Shown: positions 31,902 through 44,090 of the stretch, piece by piece
Position numbering within the stretch: position 1 is the stretch's first letter
Layout of the letters: every line of letters begins with the position of its first letter
DNA from: Tuctoria greenei
Taxonomy: Eukaryota; Streptophyta; Magnoliopsida; Poales; Poaceae
Length of the DNA stretch: 64,000 nucleotides
NCBI GenBank assembly: GCA_036927565.1
Contig: JAYESD010000008.1
Coordinates: forward strand, 126,631,498 to 126,695,497
Direction: 5' to 3'
Notes under the pieces: generated by a model
The model's database searches: none
Seen by the model: only the letters and a program-made list of their open reading frames with translations
Told to the model about the DNA's origin: nothing
Position numbers and translations under genes: made by a program

Positions 31902-34672
31902 TGTAACACTCTCATTTTCATGCATCATGCATTGCATAAGTTCACATACATGTTTAACATTAATCCATGTAAAAAGGAACATGTTTAAAATGAATTTAGA
32001 GTAAAATCGCACTCAAAAGTTCTAAGAAGTGCGAACTAGTCTGGTTTTGGTGCGGACTAGTCTGATTTCTCTCTGAACTCGCTCAGACATGTCCGTTTTC
32101 TTGCGGACTATTCCGGTTTTGCCCTCTGAACAGTTTCGGACTTGTCCGGTCCATTGCGGACTTGTCTGATATGCCATCGGACTTGTCCGTTTTCCCTTTG
32201 ACTAAAATCGGACTTGTCCGGTTTTAGCTAGACTTGTCTAATTTTCCTCTGACCATGTTCGGACTTGTCTGATATAGTTCGGACTTGTCCATTTTCGCCT
32301 ATGTCAATCTTCAGACTTGTCCGTCCTTCGACGGACTTGTCCGGTAAATCGCGATTCCGAATTGATCTTTTATTCCACTACGTGTTTTTGGGTTTTACCT
32401 TAAGTGGGCCTTAGGACGTCGTGTCTAACTCTTTTTGGAGCCCATGTGGGACCCCACACCGGACTCCACCCTCCCCAACTTGAAATCCATTGAAACCCTG
32501 ACTCTCCACCGCTATATAAACAACCCCACCCCTTGACTTTACATCTTTTTGCCTCAATTAGAAGTCCACCCAAACCCTAGTTCGTGGAGAGCCGCCATCA
32601 AGGAGGGAGAAGGAGATCCCGAGCAAGAAAAATAAGAGGAGGAAACGAAAGAGGATCAAGTGATCAAGATCTCCATCGAGTTTTTTTTCTTTGTCGCCAA
32701 TTCGCCTTCAACTCTTCATCATCAACCCTATATCGTCAAGCTCCAAGTTCCATCTTCAATTCTTGATCTTTGGAGTTCTAAAATGTGGTATACCTTCTAC
32801 TTTCTCTTTTTCCATGTAAATTCAACTTCGTTTCTCCAAATTCACGTCGATCTTGAAAACCCTAATCCGTTGTTCCTGCGAAGGGCGGACTAGTCCAGCC
32901 CTATAGCGGACTTGTCCGATTTTGCGATCTGTTTCCTACTGAATTAAATCTAAATTGATTTGAATCAATTCCAAACATGTCCAAACTTGTTAAAAACTAT
33001 TAGAACTACATAGTAAGCATTAATAATAACTCATTAACTAGTTTTGCTTCACATTTGCATTAATCATGCATATCATGTCATATTGAGTAACATATGTGCA
33101 ATTATTGATTGTAATTCTTGTCTTGTATGCTTATTGTGCGGATTAGATGGATTTGCGCTAGAGAGTGCTGTGTAGGACCTCCAGTACCAGGAATTTGATA
33201 GCTTTGACCCAAACCAAGCCCAAGAGCAAGACAAGTGTCCTTGAACATATTTATCGTGTTTCGACAATAAATGTTTTGTTTTCAAAACTGCACGCTTGTG
33301 TCAATTTGATGGGAATCCTATGTTAGGAAGTTTACATGTTTTGTTGGACCACCCTTGTCACAGGAATATATGGTAGAGAGTCGGGAAGGGCTTTTAACCT
33401 TTTTGCTTCGCTTAATTAATTTGGATGGGAGAACCATTATACTATTTAATTCTACATTGATGAGATTATGGTTAATATGAACTAGTTAATATGAAATGGT
33501 AATGGGTGATCTAAGCAAACATGGTATGTGGATGGGTTGGATGTTATGGTGGTTTGCTTGCCATGGATCTAAGGACCGGTTCATGCGAAAATATGCCAGG
33601 ACAACAGTGCCACCACAAGGCCAAGTATGGGTGCGGCATAGTTGATTAATTAGGTATTGCTAGTATTGCATGAATCATTTGGGGCACCGGGGAGGGGGAG
33701 TTGGATTGGGTTTGGATATGGTTGGCGGGACTCCCTGGGATCCGAATGGCACAAGTGGGGGCCCTTGGATGAAGATGTGCTCAATTGGAGACATCGCCAC
33801 CAGTGAGACCTCAGTGGGTCCGTACATGCTAGTAGTCCCTTTGTAAATGCTATTTTGTGATCTCTTGGCCTTACACCAAAGGAAGTGTAATTGGCATAAG
33901 GGAGGTTATTTAGTTGCCAACGGGTGATGAAATTACAAAAACATGGGTAAAGTGGTACAAACTCTGCAGAGTATTAAAACTATCATGATAGTCATGCTCC
34001 CAGTTAAGAGCACCTGGATGACCTACATGATTAGAGGGATTATGGTATTGGTATGGTTTGGTACGTGTTATGGGATGGTATTATGGTTTGTGACAATGGA
34101 TATGGTTAACGTAATGAGAAATCTAGATTATGGTTGATGGTGATGAAATATGGACCGACATTATGATAATTACATGGTTTATGATGGGTTTACTTCAAAT
34201 ACATATAATGTATCGCTTTTCAAATGTTTTAATGTACTTTTCAGCACTTAGCCTTTATTATTGTTCTCATTTGAATTAGCCATGTCATACTTTCCACACT
34301 TGCTGAGTACGACATGTACTCACCCTTGCAATTTCCCCACCAACAGTTGCAGGTCAGGATTGGGAATATAACGGTGATATTGTGGAGTTCTAGGATGTGT
34401 CTGTCGTCATCTTTGCCTGTGGTGTTGATTGGAGCTGTGTTACCCTATATGCTTAGTTTAGTTTATTTTCTCTGCATTAGATCAACTTGCCATTAATATT
34501 CATTAGAGCTTGTATTTGAGGTATTATGAATTGTGTAACAAAAGTTGTTAATTAATCTTGTTCTGTAGTAATTTTCTGTATATCCTTTCGTGAATGCACT
34601 CATGTATGTGTGTTGAACGTTCTGGGCACACATATGCGTTCGCTTGGTTCTTTTTCGGGACTGGGTGTCACA
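31902..34672 (+). repeat. Gypsy B full-length LTR (plus-sense)
   Basis: 2771 bp, TGTAACACTCTCATTTTCATG...GGGTGTCACA. It is preceded by PPT and followed by PBS, so one LTR serves as the 3' LTR of the left fragment and the 5' LTR of the right one. Palindromic modules: about 14 at 32030-32350 upstream of the TATA box (32513-32520) and two at 32884-32925 downstream. In sense the asymmetric form reads GGACTTGTCC. Confidence 0.93.
32513..32520 (+). promoter_or_regulatory. Gypsy B LTR TATA box
   Basis: TATATAAA about 610 bp into the LTR, conserved in gypsy A and in the right inverted fragment. Confidence 0.65.
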
Positions 34673-34675
34673 AAT

Positions 34676-34688
34676 TGGTATCAGAGCC
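34676..34688 (+). promoter_or_regulatory. Primer binding site of gypsy B
   Basis: TGGTATCAGAGCC, complementary to initiator tRNA-Met, 3 bp after the LTR. Confidence 0.95.
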
Positions 34689-34941
34689 ACAGGCTGACTA
34701 TAAGGCGCAACCTAGATAGAATGGACACTTTAGAGCACATAGGAACACTCAGGAATCGATGTGTTTTTTTTTGGTGTGCTGATTGATATATATTGTTTGC
34801 TTGTGTGCTTAATAGAGGATTTTGGGATGCTTTAGCATTGCCATGTCCACATAGGCTAGTATAGCTAGTTGCTTAGTTTCATATCCCTTGATGCATATAG
34901 TTGGGGACATTTTCAAAATCCTTCTCTCTCGCTATTCTTTA

Positions 34942-36092
34942 GATGGTGAGGACTCTCAACTAGAAGGATGGCAATGATGATGAGGAGAACAATGGAGCAC
35001 CTCAGAACAAAGATGGACAAGGACCTGCCCAGGGAGCTATCAACATTGAGCAGTTATTGGCTATGCAAAATCGGCTCATGCAGACCATGATACAGACTAT
35101 GGGACAGCTGCAGGCTGGCAACAACAACAATCAACCCCACATGCCTCCACCGCCACCTCCGCCTCCTCATAACCGATTGGGAGAGTTCATGAGGACTAGG
35201 CCACTGACCTTTGCTCAAGCCGCTGACCCTATGGATACCGATGATTGGCTCAAGTCCATGGAGAAGAAACTTGCAATAGTCCAATACAGTGACCAGGAGA
35301 AGGTGCTATTTGCATCTCATCAACTTGTTGGAACAGATGCCGAGTGGTGGGATTCTTTATGCAATGCCCATGAGAATCAAGAGACTATTACTTGGGCCGA
35401 ATTCAAGAAAAGCTTCCGTTCTCATTATGTGCCGGAAGGTGTTATGATCTTGAAATGGCAAGAATTTGAGAACTTGAGGCAAGGAAGATCAAGTGTAGGT
35501 GAATATCTCAATAAATTCACTCAACTCTCAAGATATGCACCTGAGGATGTGAGCCGGGACAGCCGGAAGCAATACATGTTCATGAGGGGTTTGAACATGA
35601 GATCCAAGTATAATTGCTGAATTGTGATTACGCCAACTTCCAAAAGCTAGTGGACAAGGCAATTGTGGTTGAGAACAAGGTCCATGAGATGGAGCTAGAT
35701 AACAAGAGGAAGGCTCCATATCAAGGACAGCAACAAGGAAGTAATGTGTGCCCTCACTTTGCACCACCTAATGTGCCTTATTACAGGTCTTCTGCTCCTG
35801 TACAGCGCTGTGGATATGCACGCACCCAGCTCAGGTTGTGCAGCAACGCCCTATCATGCAAGCACCTAGGCCTCCAATGCCTTTTGCACCTCGTGCCAAC
35901 TTTCCTGGTGCAAATGTACAGAACCAAGTTCGTCCAAATAATTTTGGTGCAGTTAGGAAGTGTTATACATGTGGAGAAGCAGAACATTTTGCACATCAAT
36001 GCCCTAAGTCAGGCCTTGGTCAAGGAAGCAATGCTCCTAGACAAAACCCAAGACCCAATGTAGGACGGCCACAAGGGAACCGTGGACAGTAG
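34942..36092 (+). pseudogene. Gypsy B gag
   Basis: The ancestral start at 34942 is followed within six codons by a TAG, so the first long open frame begins at 35057. It shows a poly-Pro run, RLGEFMRTRPLTFAQAADPM, TDDWLKSMEKKLAIVQYSDQ, EWWDSLCNAHENQETITWAE, and a frameshift near 35610. The end, in another frame, has an intact CCHC knuckle (CYTCGEAEHFAHQC, about 35960-36001) and a Gln/Arg/Asn-rich tail. Nucleocapsid and capsid role as in gypsy A. Confidence 0.9.
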
Positions 36093-36125
36093 AATTTTGG
36101 TCACGGCAACGTAAACCATGTCTCT

Positions 36126-36600
36126 ATGGAGGATGCTCAACATGCAGATGACGTGGTTATTGGTATGTTTCTCGCAAACTCCAACCCGGCGACTATGATA
36201 TTTGATTATAGAGCACTGCATTCATTCATTACATCGAAGTATGTTGCCAAGTATATTTTTCCTATCTCTCATATGAAGTTTACTCTATTGGTTAAGTCTC
36301 TTGGAGGAGAGATGATGACAAATATAGTATGTCCAAAAGTAATAGAATAAGGGGGGTAGACTTCTTTGCCAACCTCATTGTTTTGGATTCTCAAGGATTG
36401 GTCATTATACTTGGTATGGACTTGTTGAGGAAGCACAATGGAGTCATTGAGTGTGCCACAAAAATGGTGATGTTGACCAATGAGGAAGGGATCACCATAG
36501 AATTTGAAGTGTCTTAACATGCATTGAAGCAAGTGGAGTTGAATCACATAGACCGTGCCGCAATTGAGGAGATTCCAGAGGTGTGTGAATTCTTGGACGT
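36126..36600 (+). pseudogene. Gypsy B protease, copy 1
   Basis: Reads FLANSNPATMIFDYRALHSF: the catalytic D-S-G-A is D-Y-R-A, which would abolish activity. Copy 2 (43600 onward) keeps DSGA. The frame ends at a stop near 36348 and resumes as RGVDFFANLIVLDSQGLVII and GMDLLRKHNGV. Confidence 0.88.
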
Positions 36601-36619
36601 GTTTCCAGGTGAGTTGTCA

Positions 36620-37440
36620 GGTATGCCACCTGATTGAGACATTGAGTTTGCTATTAAATTAATACCTGAAACTACACCTATAGCTAAGAAGCCATATAGG
36701 ATGCCTCCTAAGGAGTTACCGGAGCTCAAGATGCAAATTCAAGAGCAACTAGAGAAGGGTTTTATTCGTCCAAGCTCTTCGCCTTGGGGAGCGCCCATAC
36801 TCTTTGTGGACAGGGAGGATGGATCACAAAGGATGTGTGTGGATTACCGAGCTCTTAATGAGGTGACCATATAGAACAAGTATACTTTGCCACGCATAGA
36901 GGATTTGTTCGATCAGATGAAGGGTGCTTGTGTCTTCTCCAAGATTGATTTAAGGTCGGTATACTTCCAAATGAAGATTAGACCATCAGACATACCTAAG
37001 ACAACTTTTTGGATACAGTATGGATCTTATGAGTACACCGTGATGTCTTTTGGATTGACCTATGCACCTGCCTATTTTATGTACCTCATAAATAAGGTCT
37101 TCATGGAGTACTTGGATAAGTTCGTTGTGATGTTCATTGATGACATCATGGTCTAGTCGAAGGATGAAAAGGAGCATGAGGAACATTTTAGGCTTACGTT
37201 GCAAAAATTGAGGGAGCATCAATTGTATGCCAAGTTCAGCAAGTGTCAGTTCTGGTTGAAAGAGGTGTCATTTTTGGGTCATATCATCTCGGGAGGAGGA
37301 GTATCGGTCGACCTCGGAAAAGTGAGGGACTTGGTGAAATAGGAGTCACCGCAGAATGTGAAAGAGATTAGGAGTTTTCTCGGGATGGCTTGGTATTACC
37401 GTAGGTTCATCAAGGATTTTTTTCCAAAATAGCCAAACCC
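36620..37440 (+). pseudogene. Gypsy B reverse transcriptase, copy 1
   Basis: KGFIRPSSSPWGAPILFVD, RMCVDYRALNEV, a TAG at 36871, then LPRIEDLFDQMKGACVFSK, IDLRSVYFQMKI, PKTTFWIQYGSYEYTVMSFG and VVMFIDDIMV with a TAG right after. The FIDD catalytic pair is at about 37135-37146. The next segment has EHEEHFRLTLQKLREHQLYA. A 1-bp and a small deletion near 37425-37455 break the join to RNase H. Confidence 0.9.
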
Positions 37441-37446
37441 ATGACT

Positions 37447-38422
37447 GAAATGTATGAAGCGGAAAGCTTTCCAATGGACTCAAGCTTGCCAAGAAAGTTT
37501 TGAGGAGTTGAAGAAAAGGTTAACCACAGCCTCAGTTTTTGTTTTGCTAGATGTAAGCAAAACTTTTGATATATATTGTGATGCATCGAGACAAGGACTT
37601 GGATGTGTGCTTATGAAAGAAGGTCAAGTGGTAGCCTATTCATCAAGACAACTGACGAAGCATGAGCAGAATTATCCAACGCATGATTTGGAACATGCAG
37701 CCGTGGTACGCACATTGAAAATTTGGAGACACTATATCCTTGGTCATAGGTGTGAAATTTATACGGATCATAAGAGTCTTAAGTACATTTTCCCACAAAC
37801 GGATCTAAATTTGAGGCAAGGAAGATGTTTGGAGCTCATCAAGGATTATGATGTGGGAATCAACTATCACCCAGGGAAGGCTAATGTAGTGGGTGATGCT
37901 TTGAGACGGAAAGGAGTAAGTCACCAACTTGCATTTAGGGAGCTGCCACCTGAGTTATGTAAGGAGTTTGAACTGTTGAATCTCAGATTTGTGAATGAGA
38001 TGGGGATAATGGAGTTAAATCTGACCTTGCAGGGAGAAATTTTAGAAGGTCATGCCAAGGATGAGGAAATTCAGGAGATCAAAGAAAGGACTTGGGAGGG
38101 AAGGGAATTCAGATTTGAAGAGGATGAACATGGTACCTTATGGCTCGGAAAAAGGATTGTCGTGCCTAATGTGAAGCATATTCGGGAGACAATACTAAAA
38201 GAGGCACATAACTCACCATGCTCAATTCATCCCGGATGTACAAAGATGTACAAGGACTTGAAGACATGTTATTGGTGGGATAGCATGAGAAAGGACATAG
38301 CTGAATATGTAACGTTGTGTGATGTGTGCCGACGAGTGAAGGCGGAACATCAAAGGCCAGCTGGATTATTGCAGCCATTGCAGATTCCAAAATGGAAGTG
38401 GGAAGAAATTGGTATGGACTTC
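37447..38422 (+). pseudogene. Gypsy B RNase H and integrase N-terminal part, copy 1
   Basis: RNase H: FDIYCDASRQGLGCVLMKEG, HDLEHAAVVRTLKIWRHYIL, YTDHKSLKYIFPQ and GINYHPGKANVVGDALRRKG. The third region reads HDLEH where other copies read HDLEL. Integrase zinc finger: HNSPCSIHPGCTKMYKDLKT and CDVCRRVKAEHQRPAGLLQP. It ends at KWKWEEIGMDF, where the solo LTR starts. The open frame runs on to 38704 inside the LTR, an accidental extension. Confidence 0.9.
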
Positions 38423-41400
38423 TGTGAGGACCGGGTCCACACTTTCCAGGAATCGCATTGGGTGGTGTCGTGCGATGTGACACACAACAGCACACATGTA
38501 AAGGTACACGTATTACGTAAATCATTTGCTGAAATTTACAAAGATATTCAGTTTACAAATAGTTTATATAAAAATAAACTACAACAGAAGATAACATTAC
38601 AACTCTCGTACTGCAAGTCTAATAAGCAAAAGAGAAGCCGTCCAACCCACAGATGCTCCTCACTAGCCACGAAGATCAAACAACAGCGGCATGGTTTCCC
38701 ATGAGTATACCGCTCGGAGAGTTCTGAATCTCATCGAACAACAGAAGTCATAAGCATATAGGTTAGTACCTGCAAAACAACTTATATAGCAACTGTGAGC
38801 ACGAAGGCTCAGCAAGACTTAACCGTCTCACCTAAACATGAAACTCTACATGAGGGTAAAGACATAAACATAGGATGGCAGATTTGCATAATGGACTCAC
38901 CTAAATGTGGGTACTTATTTTCAGATTTATTAGCAGCAGCTTAAACCTTCTGCGGGGTAACATCATAACTCCACAATCAAACAAGAAACGCTTCATCACG
39001 ATGCTGCATGCTCAAGGTGGAAAATAAATTTAGTGTGCACAGTACTAATACATACAACATAGCAAAACAATGATAATATAATGTTTATAACAGCATCAAT
39101 TAATTCTCATCTCAAATGCAAGTATTAACAACATCATAACTCAGTGAAAAAGTGGTACTCATATTCGCGAGGGACGGTGATTCGAATCAAAGATACCTGA
39201 AAAACATGACACGTACGCCCGTACTGGGATTCACGTAGGTGCACTCCACGGACGTCATACACACCCACCTTTCTCAAGTTCTAGCCAGTTGAATCAATTC
39301 AATCCTCTAGGATAGTATTCCCACTCACGGTGCGCCTTTCAGCTGTGAAGATGTCGTGAGCGAGTTTTTGTCTACTATGCTGCGGCCAAAAGCCCGAGGC
39401 TATCGAAAAAGTTTCAATAAAGGCTTCCTAAGGTACATCAGTTTTCTGGACGCCATATATCCAGTATGACTCCAGTACAGTTCAAACTTCCTCAGCAGGG
39501 CGTCATACGGATCCAAGACCACGTCTTGCTGCATCCTACGCCCCTGTCCGGTCTCATATTCAGATTTCTATACCATTTCTTTGAACCAATCCCGTGTGAA
39601 AAAGTCCTAGCAATGCGAGTAGATTCCAACTACACGACTTCTACCGAATCCTATACAACATTTAGCATAGCATAGTCTACACGATGACTTGACAACTAAC
39701 TAAAAACTCCATGGGTTGATCTGGTCATGCAAGTGGATTTTCAATCACCTTAGCCCTAATGCACATAACTCACCCTAGACATAGGTGATACAAATCAAAA
39801 TATTGTAATAGCACTTAAATGCAAAACCATGGCTTGCCTGGCTGCGAGACGGTATCAAAGTTAATCTCCAGAGGGGTGACTTCAAGTAGCTCCGGGGTCC
39901 TCTTGAGCTCGGCAACTAATTGATATGCAAAGAATTATGCAAGTGAATCAATATCTGTATTATAATATAGCTCAAGGGAAAGACAGTTAAGTATATGAAA
40001 TTAAGCCCACTAGTTCTGGAAAATTTTCAGAGGGATTCTAGGTACTATGAGTGAGATTCTGGCCAAAATTGGGATCAATTCTTGGAAGTCTCTCTTGTAT
40101 AAAATTCAATGAACCTAAACACTTCCCAGAATTTTGGGGAACAATCTGTAGCTTTTACATGGCCCAAAGTTGGTTTCCTGTTTAGAGGAGGTCAAGAGTG
40201 ACTAAAAAAATTGGTTTCAAAATTTCCAAGCATTCTACTGTGATATATTGAATTTAGAAGTTTGGACAATTTGCTGAAATGTTTCTGGACATTTTGAAAT
40301 TTTCAGGTACATAGAGATTGGAAACACAATTTGGCTATTCAAATCATCTCAAATGGACCTGAAACTTTTATTGTGACTCAATGGGAATTATGTGGAATGT
40401 CCTGGTAAAGTTTGTTAATTTTTTATTGAATTTAGAGTCAGGAATTAATTCCAATAGCACTTTTTATGGAATTATTGAGAATAACTTATGTATTTTCATA
40501 CAGAACCAAGTGCATCGCTTGAAAGTATAGATCATCCAAGTTTCAACAAAATTTATTTGGGAATTTTTGGACAAGTATTCTAGGATATACGGATTTTCAA
40601 AGTTGCAGCAAAATTTGGAATTAAATTCCAATTGGAAAAAGTTTGAATAATGGCTGGGCCCACAGGTTTAAAATGGGCCAATCGGGAGCAAGCCACTCGG
40701 AGCTATAAACTTCTTAGCTGTGGCCACACTGGATCCCAATGCCACAACAAATCCGAGGCCTCGCCCACACTCCCTGACGGACAGGCCCCACCTGGACCTG
40801 TCTTCAACATTGCGACAGACGGCGCCAGGGGCAACCGCGATGGCGCCCGATGGCGCCCACTCGCTGCAGCCCGTTCCAGGGCACGGTGGCCCTCCAAACT
40901 CGCCGCCCCCTCCTAAAATACAATGTAGAACACGACGATAAGGCTCCCGACAGTGATTGGCAGCCGGAGATGGCAGTGCGACGGTGGCGTGCAGAGCTAG
41001 GGTTACGGCGGCGATGATCGGTAACATCTGAATCAGGCTCAATTGAACCGGAAAACAGCCTAAAAGATTCCTTGGATCATGGTGAGTATGAATATGGGAT
41101 GCAATAGGAGTGAAATGGCCAGAAACTTCAAGTCCGCTAGTGAGCTGACGGAATTTTCAACAGACGGCTACGAAAACTCGACCCCTGACTAAATTACTAT
41201 ATGGTTTGCTCTGATTTTTGGTCTCCAGCTGCGTAATTAGGTGTAGTGTCAAATCCTTAACTGGATTGAAAAACATTTACATGTACAAACTGAATTAAAC
41301 GCATAACCTAGCATCATCGCTCATACTTGTCCGAGACAAAAAATGGAATTTCTACTTCGAGGAGGAATGAAAATTGATGGGGTTTTCACCTTGATCAAGA

Positions 41401-42322
41401 GGGTGGACAGGCACTTCTTTTAGCTGTCGGGAGCAGCTGTGACTCGGTAGATATCAGCGGCGCCACGGTTACAGAGTGGTGGCAAAACAGGGGAGCACGC
41501 CGGCAGCCCGAAAATTGTCAAGTCCTTCGATGGGGAGGCTCAAACTGTAAAAGAAAATGGTGAAGGAGCTGTGCCAATGGTTGAGGAGTAACCCAGTGCG
41601 AAGAAATTTGAGACATACTGATGATCCTTGCTGGATTTCGAGTGGAAGGGGAAGAACTACGGTGATGGTTGTCTGTGCGCCAAAACTGAAGAACTGAGAA
41701 GAGGGGCTCGACTTTGGGACTTAGAGGAGGATAAGGAGGAGTCTTGGGTGGGCTGTATGCAGCTGGAGGCGATTTAAGCAAGCAGGGAGCTTGGTGTTGA
41801 TTGCATGCCCAGAAGGTGGCGCCACGGTAATAACAGAGAGAAACTGTACACGTAATTGACTTACTGACCAGTGGGTCCCACTGCTCCCTCAAGTCTATCT
41901 TCTCTGGTCCATCAATTCTCCGACCTATAATGTTCCAAAAATCCTAGATATTTTATGGTAGACTAAATTGAAGGTGTAGAAATTGATTATGAACTCAAAA
42001 CATTGAATTGATCAAGTTTCAATGAAAATTCAAATTTGAATTTGAATTTGAGACAACTTAATGTTTCCACTAAATTACATAGCAAATGTGCTTCAAAAAT
42101 TATGAAACATTGCAGGGAGGCTATTTGAAATATTTGGAATCCATTGGTCAACTCAATTATTCTTATTAAACTCATTTGAACAGTAGCTAAGTTTATTTTT
42201 ATAAATTCCCTCTTTTGGAGTTTAAATTACTTTGTTTTTCTTACTTCCTTTTTATTTCTTTTTATCATTCAAATATTTTTGTCCTAACTGAAGTTTGCAT
42301 TATGGAAATTAGGGATTTTACA
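38423..42322 (-). mobile_element. 3.9-kb solo LTR, unit 1
   Basis: TGTGAGGACCGGGTCCACAC...GGGATTTTACA, exactly flanked by ACTTC (38418-38422 and 42323-42327). There are no gag/pol domains, PBS, or internal repeat of its ends, so it is one very long LTR. The minus sense (TGTAAAATCCC...GTCCTCACA) is preferred by likeness to chromovirus LTRs. A GC-rich core is at 40650-41010. Short open frames in it do not resemble known proteins and I do not call them. Confidence 0.85.
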
Positions 42323-43388
42323 ACTTCATAGTTGGTTTACCGCAAACTCAGTCCGGTTATGACTCAATTTGGGTTATCATGGATCGGTTAACTAAGTCAG
42401 CTCACTTTATTCCCGTCAAGATCACCTTTAATGGAGAGAAATTGGTTGAACTGTATATGGGAAGAATAGTATGTTTGCATGGAGTTCTGAAGAAAATAGT
42501 ACCAGATAGAGGTTCTCAATTTACCTCCAGGTTTTAGCAGAAATTGCATGAAGCATTGGGAACAAGGTTGAGTTTCAGCTCAGCATATCACCCTCAAACG
42601 GATGGACAAACTGAGAGGACCAATCAGATTTTAGAAGATATGTTAAGAGCTTGAGCTTTGAAGCATAGGAAAAGTTGGGACAAGATCTTGCCATATGTGG
42701 AATTCTCATATAACAATAGCTACCAAGCAAGCTTGAAAATGTCACCCTATGAACCACGATATGGGAGGAAGTGTAGGACACCTTTGTCCTAGAATGAGTT
42801 GGGAGAAAATAAAGTATTTGTACCTGATATTTTGCAAGAAGTTGAAAAACAAGTTCGGATTATTTGCGAAACTTGAGGGCTGCTCAATCAAGGTAAAAAG
42901 GCTATGCGGACAATAGGAGAGGAAACTAGCCTTTGAAGTGGGAGGTTTTGTTTATCTCAAGGTGTCACCAATGAGAGGTCATAAGAGGTTTAATATAAGA
43001 GGCAAGATAGCACCTCGATACATTGGGCCATTCAAGATTTTGGACAAAAGAGGAGAAGTAGCATATAAACTGGAGATGCCACCACATCTTTTAGATGTTC
43101 ATGATGTCTTTCATGTTTCCTAGCTCAAGAAGTGCTTGAGAGTGCTAGAAGAACAAGTGCCAATAGAAGAATGGGAACTAGAGGCAGATTTGACTTATGT
43201 CGAGCAACTGATTAAAATCTTGGAAACCAAGGAGAGGGTCACAAGAAACAAGGTGATTCGATGGTGTAAAGTGCAATAGAAGCATCACCCAGAATCGGAG
43301 GCAACTTGGTTGCTGGAGGATGAACTCAAGAAGGATTTTCCCTATCTCTTCTCTTCCGTGTCGAATCTCGAGGGCGAGATTCATTTTA
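42323..43388 (+). pseudogene. Gypsy B integrase core to chromodomain, copy 1
   Basis: Resumes the interrupted integrase: VGLPQTQSGYDSIWVIMDRL, KSAHFIPVKITFNGEKLVEL, PDRGSQFTSRF then TAG for Trp, SSAYHPQTDGQTERTNQILE, a TGA at RACA, and TAG for Trp in LFWNE. GPFKILDKRGEVAYKLEMP, VHDVFHVS-TAG, a TAG in the KVQWKHH block, and the end of the chromodomain (EATWLLEDELKKDFPYLFSS) follow. Most stops arise from TGG or CAG codons. Confidence 0.88.
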
Positions 43389-43401
43389 AGGGGGGTAGGT
43401 T

Positions 43402-43599
43402 TGTAACACCCTCATTTTCATGCAGCTTGCATTGCATAAGTTCACATACATGTTTAACATTAATCCACGTAAAAAGGAACAAGTTTAAAATGAATTTAGA
43501 GTAAAACTGCAAATTTGGAGAAACGGGGTTGAATTTACGTGGAAAAAGAGAAAGTAGAAGGTATACCACGTGTTTAGAACTCCAAAGATCAAGAATTGA
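43402..43599. repeat. Fold-back LTR joint, unit 1
   Basis: 43402-43510 is the first 109 bp of the plus-sense LTR (TGTAACACCCTC...GTAAAACTGC). At 43511 it switches to LTR sequence on the opposite strand (AAATTTGGAGAAACGGGG...GATCAAGAATTGA, the reverse complement of about 32752-32845). The inverted part is cut at 43599 by the duplication joint. Confidence 0.9.
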
Positions 43600-43603
43600 A
43601 GAT

Positions 43604-44090
43604 GACGTGGTTATTGTTATGTTTCTCGCAAACTCCAACCCGGCGACTATGATATTTGATTCTGGAGCACCACATTCATTCATTACATCAAAGTATGTTG
43701 CCAAGTATATTTTTCCTATCTCTCATATGAAGTTTACTCTTTTGGTTAAGTCTCTTGGAGGAGAGATGATGACAAATATAGTATGTCCAAAAGTAATAGA
43801 ATAAGGGGGGTAGACTTCTTTGCCAACCTCATTGTTTTGGATTCTCAAGGATTGGTCATTATACTTGGTATGGACTTGTTGAGGAAGCACAATGGAGTCA
43901 TTGAGTGTGCCACAAAAATGGTGAAGTTGACTAATGAGGAAGGGATCACCATAGAATTCGAAGTGTCTCAACATGCATTGAAGCAAGTGGAGTTGAATCA
44001 CATAGACGGTGCCGCAATTGAGGAGATTCCAGAGGTGTGTGAATTCTTGGACGTGTTTCCAGATGAGTTGTCAGGTATGCCACCTGATTG
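43604..44090 (+). pseudogene. Gypsy B protease, copy 2
   Basis: FLANSNPATMIFDSGAPHSF has an intact D-S-G-A catalytic site. A TAA at 43802 interrupts the frame before RGVDFFANLIVLDSQGL. The N-terminus is replaced by inverted-LTR sequence because the duplication joint lies just upstream. Confidence 0.87.

Larger units (their letters stand above)
36146..43599 (+). repeat. Tandem duplication unit 1 (7454 bp)
   Basis: Runs from the protease to an inverted LTR piece and is repeated at 43600-51056 with only scattered differences. The shared pentamer AGATG occurs at 36146-36150, 43600-43604 and 51057-51061, which marks the joint. Both units contain the same solo LTR at the same base with the same TSD, so duplication came after that insertion. 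Confidence 0.93.

Noticed and set aside
34676..34688. tRNA gene suggested by tRNA-complementary sequence
   Set aside because: Only 12-13 bases match, always next to an LTR; these are primer binding sites. No cloverleaf is present.
37454..38704. 416-residue open frame as an intact pol gene
   Set aside because: It begins after a broken RT and its last 94 residues are solo LTR sequence; the integrase catalytic core is not in it.
40668..41042. 124-residue open frame on the minus strand of the solo LTR (repeated at 48125-48499)
   Set aside because: It lies in a GC-rich block, overlaps open frames on the other strand, and has no recognisable motif. Its preservation in both copies only reflects recent duplication.
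41518..41892. 124-residue Pro/Ser-rich open frame in the solo LTR
   Set aside because: Low complexity, probably LTR leader sequence; the unit 2 copy (48975-49238) starts later and shows no constraint.
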